Source: Thermococcus sp. (lineage in GTDB: Archaea; Methanobacteriota_B; Thermococci; Thermococcales; Thermococcaceae). From it: DNA of 12,473 nt. The stretch lies in the NCBI GenBank assembly GCA_027001105.1, contig JALTMZ010000167.1, positions 1 to 12,473 of the forward strand, given 5' to 3'. This document shows, piece after piece, positions 5,247-11,982 of the stretch. The notes beneath the pieces were generated by a model that ran no database searches, was not told the DNA's origin, and worked only from the letters and a program-made list of their open reading frames with translations. The stretch's first letter is position 1. Each line of letters begins with the position of its first letter. Both the position numbers and the translations under genes were made by a program.

Positions 5247-7469
5247 ATGCAGGTTGATGAGCTTTCAAAATTTGGTGTGGATGAGAGGATAATCAGGAAG
5301 GTTAAAGAGCGCGGCATTAGCGAGTTTTATCCTCCTCAAGCTGAGGCTCTGAAAAGCGGTGTTCTCAATGGAGAGAATTTGCTTTTGGCAATTCCAACAG
5401 CGAGCGGGAAAACACTTGTTGCTGAAATTGTGATGCTCCACAAGCTCTTTACTGAAGGAGGAAAGGCAGTTTATTTAGTCCCTCTTAAGGCTCTGGCTGA
5501 AGAAAAATACAGAGAATTCAAAACATGGGAGGACTTGGGGGTTAGAGTTGCTGTAACGACTGGAGATTATGACAGCAGTGAAGAATGGCTTGGAAGGTAT
5601 GACATAATCATAGCAACGTCAGAGAAGTTTGACTCCCTCCTGAGGCATAAATCGAGATGGATTAAAGATGTAAAGCTCATCGTTGCGGATGAAATTCACC
5701 TCCTCGGCTCTTATGATAGAGGTGCAACTTTAGAGATGATATTATCGCATATGCTCGGCAAAGCCCAGATTTTGGGATTGAGTGCAACCGTTGGAAATGC
5801 TGAGGAGCTGGCTGAATGGCTGAACGCAAAGCTTGTGGTCAGTGATTGGCGTCCAGTAAAGCTAAGGAAAGGCGTCTTTGCTCACGGTCAGCTAATTTGG
5901 GAAGATGGCAAAGTTGATAAGTTTCCAGCTCAGTGGGATTCTCTTGTAATTGATGCTGTCAAACGGGGCAAACAAGCTCTGGTTTTTGTGAATACGAGAA
6001 GATCAGCGGAAAAAGAAGCGGCAATGCTTGGCAAGAAAGTTAGACGGCTTTTAACAAAGCCCGAAGCAAGGAGATTAAAAGAGCTGGCTGAGTCATTGGA
6101 GAGCAATCCAACCAATGATAAACTTAAGGAGGTTTTAGTTAACGGTGCTGCTTTTCATCATGCTGGATTAGGAAGAGCAGAGAGAACTTTGATTGAAGAT
6201 GCATTTAGGGAAGGGCTGATAAAAGTCTTAACTGCGACGCCGACATTAGCTATGGGTGTAAATCTTCCCTCCTTTAGAATTATAATCCGCGATACAAAGA
6301 GGTACTCAACTTTTGGCTGGTCTGATATCCCTGTTCTTGAAATCCAGCAGATGATGGGGAGGGCTGGAAGGCCAAAATACGACAAAGAAGGCGAGGCTAT
6401 TATAGTTGCAAAAACGGAAAAGCCGGAGGAACTCATGGAGAAATACATATTTGGAAAGCCCGAAAAGCTGTTCTCAATGCTCTCCAACGACGCTGCATTT
6501 AGAAGCCAAGTTTTAGCCTTGATTACAAACTTTGGAGTCGAGAGCTTCCGCGAATTAATAGGATTTTTGGAGAAGACCTTCTATTATTATCAGAGAAAAG
6601 ACTTAGAGATTCTCGAAAGCAAAGCGAAGAGCATAGTTTACTTCCTCCTTGAGAACGAGTTCATAGATATTGGCCTAAACGACCGCTTTATAGCGTTGCC
6701 CTTTGGGATAAGGACTTCCCAGCTCTATCTTGATCCTCTCACAGCTAAAAAATTCAAAGATGCTCTGCCTCAAGTAGAGGAAAATCCAAATCCTCTCGGC
6801 ATCTTTCAGCTTTTGGCATCAACTCCAGATATGGGAACGCTCAGCATAAAAAGAAAGGAACGGGAAAGTTCTTTCGATTTTGGTTATGAGATGGAGGACT
6901 ATCTGTACCGTTCAATTCCTTACTGGGAGGACTACGAGTTTCAGAAGTTTTTGAGTGAAATCAAGACGGCAAAACTGCTCTTGGATTGGATTAATGAAGT
7001 AAGTGAAGCAAAGCTGATTGAGGTTTATGGAATTGATACTGGGGACTTGTATAGGATTATTGAGCTTGCAGACTGGTTGATGTACTCTCTAATTGAGCTT
7101 GCGAAGGTTCTCAATGCAAGGGGTGAGACGATTAAATACCTTAGAAGGCTTCACCTGAGGCTTAAGCATGGCGTTAGAGAAGAGCTGTTGGAACTGGTGG
7201 AGCTTCCAATGATTGGAAGGAAGAGGGCAAGAGCCTTGTACAATGCGGGCTTTAAAACTGTTGGTGACATTGTAAAGGCTAAGCCGAGTGAGCTTTTAGC
7301 CGTTGAAGGTATTGGTGTTAAAGTTCTGGAGAGAATCTACAGGCATTTTGGGGTTGAGCTTCCATTGTTGAAAAATATCAAAGATTCTGACAAGCCAGAG
7401 GAGAAGCCTAAGGAAAAACCCAAACCAAAGAAAGGAACTTTGGATTACTATTTTGGGAAAGGTTTATAA
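5247..7469 (+). CDS. hel308: Hel308/Hjm superfamily 2 DNA helicase
   Basis: ATP-dependent 3'-5' DNA helicase that acts on forked and Holliday-like DNA at stalled replication forks. 740 residues from ATG 5247; P. furiosus Hjm, from memory, is about 720 with start MRVDELRVDERI, matching MQVDELSKFGVDERI here. The frame extends upstream to an ATG at 5193, but that would translate through the promoter. Seen: Q-motif YPPQ (28-31), Walker A PTASGKT (50-56), Walker B DEIH (148-151), motif III SAT (179-181), motif V ATPTLAMGVNLP (330-341), motif VI QQMMGRAGRP (367-376), the ratchet-helix region, and a helix-hairpin-helix module (653-702, LPMIGRKRARALYNAG and VEGIGVKVLERI). The end is a Lys/Pro/Glu-rich linker and KGTLDYYF (729-736), which resembles a PCNA-interacting (PIP) box; P. 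furiosus Hjm is known to bind PCNA. No intein. The final codons overlap the TATA box of the next gene. Confidence 0.97.
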   Translation: MQVDELSKFGVDERIIRKVKERGISEFYPPQAEALKSGVLNGENLLLAIPTASGKTLVAEIVMLHKLFTEGGKAVYLVPLKALAEEKYREFKTWEDLGVRVAVTTGDYDSSEEWLGRYDIIIATSEKFDSLLRHKSRWIKDVKLIVADEIHLLGSYDRGATLEMILSHMLGKAQILGLSATVGNAEELAEWLNAKLVVSDWRPVKLRKGVFAHGQLIWEDGKVDKFPAQWDSLVIDAVKRGKQALVFVNTRRSAEKEAAMLGKKVRRLLTKPEARRLKELAESLESNPTNDKLKEVLVNGAAFHHAGLGRAERTLIEDAFREGLIKVLTATPTLAMGVNLPSFRIIIRDTKRYSTFGWSDIPVLEIQQMMGRAGRPKYDKEGEAIIVAKTEKPEELMEKYIFGKPEKLFSMLSNDAAFRSQVLALITNFGVESFRELIGFLEKTFYYYQRKDLEILESKAKSIVYFLLENEFIDIGLNDRFIALPFGIRTSQLYLDPLTAKKFKDALPQVEENPNPLGIFQLLASTPDMGTLSIKRKERESSFDFGYEMEDYLYRSIPYWEDYEFQKFLSEIKTAKLLLDWINEVSEAKLIEVYGIDTGDLYRIIELADWLMYSLIELAKVLNARGETIKYLRRLHLRLKHGVREELLELVELPMIGRKRARALYNAGFKTVGDIVKAKPSELLAVEGIGVKVLERIYRHFGVELPLLKNIKDSDKPEEKPKEKPKPKKGTLDYYFGKGL
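7458..7469 (+). promoter_or_regulatory. BRE/TATA promoter of the AAA ATPase gene, inside the end of hel308
   Basis: AAAGG followed by TTTATAA is a near-perfect Thermococcales BRE/TATA element. It covers the last codons and stop codon of hel308. A transcription start about 24 bases downstream would fall near 7488-7495, inside the second of two dyad repeats and just ahead of the ATPase start codon. This indicates that the ATPase has its own promoter and is not only read through from hel308. Confidence 0.6.
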
Positions 7470-7506
7470 CTACCGGGGTGGTAGCATACTACCGGGGTGG
7501 TAGCTT
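7469..7506 (+). repeat. two tandem 19-bp dyad repeats, likely operator of the AAA ATPase gene
   Basis: The 17-base unit ACTACCGGGGTGGTAGC occurs twice (7469-7485 and 7488-7504) with a 19-base period and no mismatch; the following two bases are AT and TT. Each unit contains the inverted arms CTACC and GGTAG around GGGGT. The pair fills the space between the TATA box and the TTG start, covering the expected transcription start, so a bound protein would block transcription. The GGGGTGGT of the second copy is also the only ribosome-binding site for the ATPase. The five-base-pair stem is too weak to act as an RNA switch at very high growth temperature, so a DNA operator is the more likely reading. 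The binding protein is unknown; autoregulation by the ATPase's own winged helix is possible. Confidence 0.6.
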
Positions 7507-8594
7507 TGTACTTTGACGAGAGGCCAAAGGAAAGGCGAGAAGATTTGTATGATAGGGAAAAGGAGCTTAACGAACTTTTAGATTTAGTCTCACAGAGAAA
7601 GCCGCTTACAGTTATAAAGGGCATAAGAAGGCTTGGGAAGACATCTCTCCTAAGGGTCGCTTTGAATGAAAGCGAGTTTCCATTTATAATAGTTGATTTG
7701 AGAGAGGTAAATCCAAACTCAAGAAAAGAACTTTACGAAAGAATTCAGCATGCTCTAAACAGATATTTCCAAGAAAACAAGGGGCTGTTTGAGAAGATAA
7801 AGGACAAGCTCAAGCTCATTGATGGAGTTGAGCTTTTTGGTATGAAAATCTCACTTTCATGGAAAACTCCAGACACCCTTTATTCGCTGTTTTCACTCTT
7901 GGACGATGAAGGCTTTGTTGTTGCCTTTGATGAGGTGCAGGAAATTAGAGGACCAGCCGGCAAAGAGCTCTCTCAGCTGATAGCTCACTTCTATGATTAC
8001 GGAAGCCTATGCTTTATTTTAAGCGGAAGTGAAATCGGCTTTCTTTATGACTTCATAGGTGCAGAAAATCCAAATGCTCCATTATATGGCAGGGTGTTCT
8101 ATGAAATTGAACTCACACGGTTCAGCAGGGAGCAGAGTTTGGACTTTCTGAAGAAGGGATTTGAGCAGCTTGACCTTTATCCCGACGAGCACATCCTTGA
8201 GCTTGCCGTAGACAAGCTTGACGGGATTGTTGGCTGGCTGGTTAAATTCGGTCTACTAAGCTGGAGGAAAGGAATAAGCAAAGAGATTGTAAATGAAGTA
8301 CTTGAAGAAGCAAGCAAGCTTGCATTTTCCGAATTTAAGCGCTTCTTGGAGAAAAGGCCCCTCGCCAAGAGGAGATACATTGTGGTTATGAAAAGCATAG
8401 CCTCTGGAAAAAACACGTGGAGTGAAATAAAGGAGGAGCTTGAAAAAGCTGAGAAAAAGCACATTACGGATTCAACACTCGCAAGGCTGTTGAATGCTCT
8501 GCTTGATTCGTCGTTCATTGAAAAGGTTGTGGAAGGGAGGAACGTTTATTACAAAATTGCTGACCCAGTTTTGGAATACGCATTTGTTAAATAG
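7506..8594 (+). CDS. archaeal AAA/STAND-type ATPase (ATPase_2 family) with C-terminal winged helix
   Basis: Member of the archaeal ATPase_2 family (COG1672-like), which is strongly expanded in Thermococcales; no member here has an assigned biochemical role that I know of. Seen: the family's start pattern YFDERPKERREDLYDREKEL, Walker A GIRRLGKTS (39-47, K45), Walker B VVAFDEVQ (138-145), a sensor-like ILSGSEIGFL (171-180), an arm-like helical region, then a winged helix-turn-helix (about 290-350, TWSEIKEELEKAEK and TLARLLNALLDSSFIEKV), ending in IADPVLEYAF, also a family hallmark. I chose TTG 7506 (362 residues) because relatives start just before the RPK.REDL motif and GGGGTGGT lies four bases ahead; GTG 7497 would add three residues. 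It is convergent with the VapC gene, four bases apart. A regulatory or stress/defence function is plausible but not shown. Confidence 0.88.
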   Translation: MYFDERPKERREDLYDREKELNELLDLVSQRKPLTVIKGIRRLGKTSLLRVALNESEFPFIIVDLREVNPNSRKELYERIQHALNRYFQENKGLFEKIKDKLKLIDGVELFGMKISLSWKTPDTLYSLFSLLDDEGFVVAFDEVQEIRGPAGKELSQLIAHFYDYGSLCFILSGSEIGFLYDFIGAENPNAPLYGRVFYEIELTRFSREQSLDFLKKGFEQLDLYPDEHILELAVDKLDGIVGWLVKFGLLSWRKGISKEIVNEVLEEASKLAFSEFKRFLEKRPLAKRRYIVVMKSIASGKNTWSEIKEELEKAEKKHITDSTLARLLNALLDSSFIEKVVEGRNVYYKIADPVLEYAFVK

Positions 8595-8598
8595 CAAT

Positions 8599-9254
<656 letters not shown>

Positions 9255-9255
9255 C

Positions 9256-9270
9256 TAATATACTATATTA
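9256..9270 (-). promoter_or_regulatory. vapBC promoter and probable operator palindrome
   Basis: TAATATA and TATATTA form a perfect 7-1-7 inverted repeat about 30 bases before the vapB start codon. Read on the minus strand it contains the AT-rich element expected for the vapB TATA box, placing transcription start near 9240 with a leader of about 13 bases that holds GGTGA. AbrB-type antitoxins bind palindromes that overlap their own promoter, so this is the best candidate for the autoregulatory site. TAGTAG also occurs twice nearby (9227-9232 and 9244-9249); its meaning is unclear. Confidence 0.5.
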
Positions 9271-9285
9271 ATCTAACGGATAATC

Positions 9286-9315
9286 TTTTAAACCCTCCAC
9301 ATTTACCTGAGGATG
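9286..9315 (+). promoter_or_regulatory. promoter and ribosome-binding site of the UPF0200 kinase gene
   Basis: TTTTAAA at 9286-9292 is the best TATA candidate on the plus strand of the 92-base gap between vapB and the kinase gene. TGAGGATG at 9308-9315 is the ribosome-binding site, four bases before ATG 9320. The distance would place transcription start at about 9312-9314, inside the ribosome-binding site, so the alternative AT-rich element near 9264-9273 could instead be the TATA box. Confidence 0.35.
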
Positions 9316-9319
9316 GGCA

Positions 9320-9880
9320 ATGATAATCTGTGTAGTAGGCATGCCTGGTTCTGGTAAAGGTGAAGTTGTGAGGATTTTCTCAAAATATGGCGTTCCTCAC
9401 GTTTCAATGGGGGATATTGTGAGGGAAGAGGCAGATAAGAGAGGAATTCCAAGGACGCCAGATGGAATGAATAAAATCAGCATTCAGCTGAGGCAAGAGC
9501 TGGGAGATAATGCTGTTGCAAAGCTGACGGTTCCGAGGGTTAAAGAGCTTCTAAAGAAGCATAGGGCAGTTATTGTTGATGGTGTCCGTTCTTTGGATGA
9601 AATCCAGACGTTCAAAGATGCCTTTCCAGACCAAGAGATTATAATAATAGCTGTCCATTCATCTCCGAAAAAGAGGTTTGAGCGCTTAAAGAAGAGGGGC
9701 AGGAGCGATGACCCAAAAACATGGGCAGACTTCGAGGCAAGGGACTGGAAGGAGCTTAAATTCGGCATCGGGAACGTTATAGCTCTTGCAGATTACATGA
9801 TAGTGAACGACAACCACATTGATGATTACAGAAAGGAGATTGAGGAATTGGCAAAGAAGCTTGGATTAGCCAAGCATTGA
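9320..9880 (+). CDS. UPF0200-family P-loop nucleotide kinase (adenylate kinase / dephospho-CoA kinase-like)
   Basis: 186-residue P-loop kinase of the archaeal UPF0200 family. Seen: Walker A GMPGSGKGE (residues 7-15), the nucleotide-kinase type SMGDIVREEADKRG (29-42) that normally lines the acceptor site, VIVDGVRSLDEI (Walker B-like strand and DGVRS, about 85-96), and the LID-like KKRGRSDDPKTWADFEARD (about 124-142). The fold is that of adenylate or dephospho-CoA kinases, and automatic annotation often says dephospho-CoA kinase. In Thermococcus the final step of CoA synthesis has been assigned to an unrelated GTP-dependent DUF359 enzyme, so that label is unsafe and the true substrate is open. 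The start at ATG 9320 is set by TGAGGATG just upstream. The last 15 bases overlap the ZIP transporter gene tail to tail. Confidence 0.88.
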   Translation: MIICVVGMPGSGKGEVVRIFSKYGVPHVSMGDIVREEADKRGIPRTPDGMNKISIQLRQELGDNAVAKLTVPRVKELLKKHRAVIVDGVRSLDEIQTFKDAFPDQEIIIIAVHSSPKKRFERLKKRGRSDDPKTWADFEARDWKELKFGIGNVIALADYMIVNDNHIDDYRKEIEELAKKLGLAKH

Positions 9881-10675
9881 ATCCAGAAACAGCATCACGT
9901 AAAAGCCCAAGAAGAAGCCAATTGTTATGAGAGTTTCATTTTCCTCTTTTTTGTAAATTTCAGGAATCATCTCCTTAACCGTTATGTACAGCATTGCTCC
10001 TCCAGCTAAGCCCAGACCATAGGGGAGAAGCCAGCTTAGTTTGACAAACAGTAGTGCCCCGAGAACTGCCATAACCATTTCAGCGACTCCGCTCAGAACT
10101 CCAATAAGTATTGGTTGCAATCTTCTCTTCTGGAGCACAGCCAGAGGTAGTGCAACGACGATACCCTCTGGAAAATCCTGAATTCCTATTGCTAAAGCTG
10201 TAACAAGTCCAGTTTCAAGATTGTAAACTATCGAGGTTCCAACGGCCAGTCCTTCTGGGAGGTTGTGAATTACCATTGCAAAAATGATTAACCAGACAAC
10301 TTTTAGCTTATCCTTCAGCTCTTTTGGACCCTCATAACCTTTAATGATGTGTTCATGTGGGAGAAGCTTGTCTATTCCAAAGATCAAAACAACGCCCAAA
10401 AATACTCCAATTCCAGCTGGGGAAAAGCTATTGGTTGATTCTATCGCTGGCAGAATCAAGCTTGTAAAGCTTGCAACAATCATAACTCCAGCGGCAAAGC
10501 TTAGGCTGAACTCAACACTCCATTCTGGAAGGCTTTTAGCAAATATCGCAACTAACGAGCCGAGAGATGTCATTAAAGCAACGAACACTCCAGCATAAAA
10601 GGCAATGGTAATAATGTTTCCGTTTGATGCTGAGAGTATATAGCCTGCCATATTCTGGATGAAGTTTTCCAGCAT
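9866..10675 (-). CDS. ZIP-family divalent metal transporter (GufA-like subfamily)
   Basis: Membrane protein that moves Zn2+, Fe2+ or similar ions into the cytoplasm. 269 residues, eight predicted membrane segments. Seen in TM4: VIHNLPEGLAVG with H137, N138 and E141; in TM5: IGIQDFPEGIVVALP with Q166, D167 and E170; in TM6: E199. In the crystallised BbZIP the same H-N-E and Q-D-E set forms a two-metal site, so this belongs to that subfamily and looks functional. A short loop LLPHEHI (about 104-110) before TM4 offers two more histidines. The ATG at 10675 is preceded by AGGTG six bases upstream; the promoter region holds an array of CCTAAA/TTTAGG half-sites that resembles a DtxR-family operator, which fits control by metal level. 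It is divergent from UPF0201 and convergent, with 15 bases overlap, with the kinase. Metal specificity cannot be read from sequence. Confidence 0.93.
   Translation of the reverse strand: MLENFIQNMAGYILSASNGNIITIAFYAGVFVALMTSLGSLVAIFAKSLPEWSVEFSLSFAAGVMIVASFTSLILPAIESTNSFSPAGIGVFLGVVLIFGIDKLLPHEHIIKGYEGPKELKDKLKVVWLIIFAMVIHNLPEGLAVGTSIVYNLETGLVTALAIGIQDFPEGIVVALPLAVLQKRRLQPILIGVLSGVAEMVMAVLGALLFVKLSWLLPYGLGLAGGAMLYITVKEMIPEIYKKEENETLITIGFFLGFYVMLFLDSMLG
9939..9952 (+). terminator. T-tract terminator candidate for the kinase gene, inside the ZIP gene
   Basis: TTTTCCTC followed by six T lies 59-72 bases after the kinase stop codon, on the plus strand. It is inside the 3' part of the opposing ZIP gene, where it encodes the KKEENE stretch between the last two membrane segments. 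It is the longest T run close to this gene end. Confidence 0.4.
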
Positions 10676-10682
10676 GCATTAC

Positions 10683-10708
10683 ACCTAAATATTTTAGGTT
10701 CTCCTAAA
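10683..10708. promoter_or_regulatory. DtxR-like metalloregulator operator, three alternating half-sites
   Basis: CCTAAA (10684-10689), TTTAGG (10693-10698) and CCTAAA (10703-10708) alternate in orientation. The first two form a perfect 7-3-7 inverted repeat, ACCTAAA-TAT-TTTAGGT. The last two form a 6-4-6 repeat, TTTAGG-TTCT-CCTAAA, close to the TTAGG-N4-CCTAA core of bacterial DtxR/IdeR boxes. The array lies directly downstream of the ZIP gene's TATA box (minus strand) and across its expected transcription start, so a bound repressor would shut off ZIP. Identity of the regulator is inferred from motif similarity and from the metal transporter next to it. Confidence 0.6.
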
Positions 10709-10717
10709 CTTATAAAC
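10709..10717. promoter_or_regulatory. shared TATA element of the ZIP and UPF0201 genes
   Basis: CTTATAAAC reads as GTTTATAAG on the minus strand. For ZIP it lies 34 bases before the start codon, with AATG ahead of it as a weak BRE. For UPF0201 it is preceded by AAA two bases upstream and would give a start of transcription near 10737, with a leader of about 20 bases that contains GGGGGAG. An alternative plus-strand TATA is CTTTAAAA at 10730-10737, which would give an almost leaderless UPF0201 mRNA. Confidence 0.5.
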
Positions 10718-10757
10718 ATTGCCCAAAACTTTAAAACCGCCATGGGGGAGAGCAGCA

Positions 10758-11177
10758 ATGGTGAGAGATATGTTTGAAGAAGTTGAAGTTGAGGCTTACG
10801 TTTATCCCACTGAGGATATTGAGAAGGTAAAGAAGGCTATGCTTAATTTAGTTCCGAGTTTGGAGTTCGAAGCGTTTGATAAGGGAGACTACATAATTTT
10901 AGTTGGCAAAACAAGGGATAAAAAAGCTTTACAAAGGCTGTATGAGCTTTTTAGGGGGCAGGCTATTCTCGACACGGCGAGGGCTTTTCTTGAGGATGGT
11001 TACTTTGGTGAGGAAATTATAATCAAAGTCCACAAGCAGGTAGCTTATGCTGGGAAGGTTAACTTCAATGAGGAATCCCCTCTGGGGCCAATAACAATTA
11101 CAATAAGGACTAAAGATCCTCAAAGGTTAATGAGATGGCTGGCTCCAAGAACAAAGGATGGGGTTCCGATAGAGTAA
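10758..11177 (+). CDS. UPF0201 protein (COG1325-type, predicted RNA-binding)
   Basis: 139 residues from ATG 10758. The sequence [20 protein letters not shown], the central RALQ-like [14 protein letters not shown] helix and the end [13 protein letters not shown] are typical of the archaeal UPF0201 family, which has a double-stranded-RNA-binding-like fold and has been predicted to be linked to RNA processing (COG1325, predicted exosome-associated). The molecular role is not established. Start choice: ATG 10758 has GGGGGAG seven bases upstream; ATG 10770 (four residues later) has an even better GGTGAG four to five bases ahead, and many relatives start at MFEE, so 135 residues is equally possible. 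TTG 10719 is too far upstream. The stop codon abuts, without a gap, the stop codon of the minus-strand gene. Confidence 0.9.
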   Translation: MVRDMFEEVEVEAYVYPTEDIEKVKKAMLNLVPSLEFEAFDKGDYIILVGKTRDKKALQRLYELFRGQAILDTARAFLEDGYFGEEIIIKVHKQVAYAGKVNFNEESPLGPITITIRTKDPQRLMRWLAPRTKDGVPIE

Positions 11178-11982
11178 TCAGCTTTTCTCGCATCTAATTT
11201 TTACCAATTCTGGAGTAAATACGCATTCTCCCCTCTTAGATTCACCTCTTTCGTTTGCAAAGCTGTATGAGACATGGATTAGATTGTTCTCAATTATAAT
11301 CCGCATTCTCGCTCCGAGTATAATTCCATCTATCTTATCCACAAAAGTCTGTTTGACACCTTCGTTGTGGATCCATATCAGAAAACCATCGGAAGTTGTG
11401 AGGTAAATTCCTTTATTTGTAAGCTTCACATCAAGAATGTCGCTTGGAAACTCATGGCAGAGCTTCCTCTCAATTTTTCCGCTTTCAAAGTCAAGCCATA
11501 TTAAGCAAGGCTTGACATTTTTCTCCATATCCCCATGCTTGATGAGAATGAGTGTTCCGTTGATGTGGAGTTTTGGTAATGTAAAGCTTGGAAATTCCTT
11601 CTCCCATTTGACACTCATGTTTTCCAGAAGCATATATCTACTGACTCCCAATGCATCACTGGAATAATATGTGTAGAGCAAAATTTTATTGTCCTTGCAC
11701 AGATATTCGCCATTTATGCCTTTCATGATGATGCTTTTGACAAGTGTGCCGTTTGCAAAGATTTTAAAGCTCACGTTGTTAAGACCGTTTTTCCCAGAAC
11801 AAACCCTTTGCTTCAATAGTGTATGAGCAGTATTTTGGAAGGGGAGCTTTTATAATTGTAAGATTCGCTATAGTGATGTTTACGTCTCTCTTTCTTTGTT
11901 CTGGTGTATTAGTTGAAAGAGCAGAAAATAAAAGGAGTGCTAAAAGCAAAAGAAGTAGAACAAATTCACTTCTCAGCTCCAC
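11178..11982 (-). pseudogene. exported, probably beta-propeller-like protein, split by an apparent one-base frameshift
   Basis: Two overlapping frames seem to be one gene. The first (GTG 11982 to 11779) encodes MELRSEFVLLLLLLALLLFS, a signal peptide or membrane anchor without a lipobox cysteine, followed by a Thr/Asn-rich stretch and LPKYCSYTIEA. The second (11816 to 11178) has only a TTG without a convincing ribosome-binding site and begins mid-domain. Removing one base from the T5 run at 11788-11792 (A5 in the mRNA) joins them as ...GLFWE-NGLNNVSFKIF..., giving 267 residues. The body has repeated strand-turn units such as CLIWLDFESGKIERKL and GIYLTTSDGFLIWIH, which look like PQQ/WD-type propeller blades; the length suits only part of a propeller. 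Function unknown. The first frame overlaps the permease gene upstream by 17 bases, so the gene is probably cotranscribed with an exporter. A sequencing error or programmed slippage cannot be excluded. Confidence 0.65.
11198..11202 (+). terminator. T5 terminator candidate after UPF0201
   Basis: A run of five T lies 20 bases after the UPF0201 stop codon, preceded by TTTTCTC. It is inside the 3' end of the opposing gene, because the two stop codons touch. A short run, so a weak candidate. Confidence 0.3.

Noticed and set aside
7469-7506. Possible CRISPR or mobile-element ends at the two 19-bp repeats
   Set aside because: Only two copies with a two-base gap, no spacers, no target-site duplication and no transposase; the position at the transcription start favours an operator.
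10719-10757. TTG 10719 as start of UPF0201
   Set aside because: The added 13 residues do not resemble the family, it lacks a ribosome-binding site, and the start would lie upstream of the expected transcription start.
11779-11816. Programmed ribosomal frameshifting in the exported-protein gene
   Set aside because: No conserved slippery heptamer or stimulatory structure is evident; a homopolymer indel or sequencing error is simpler. Kept only as a minor option.
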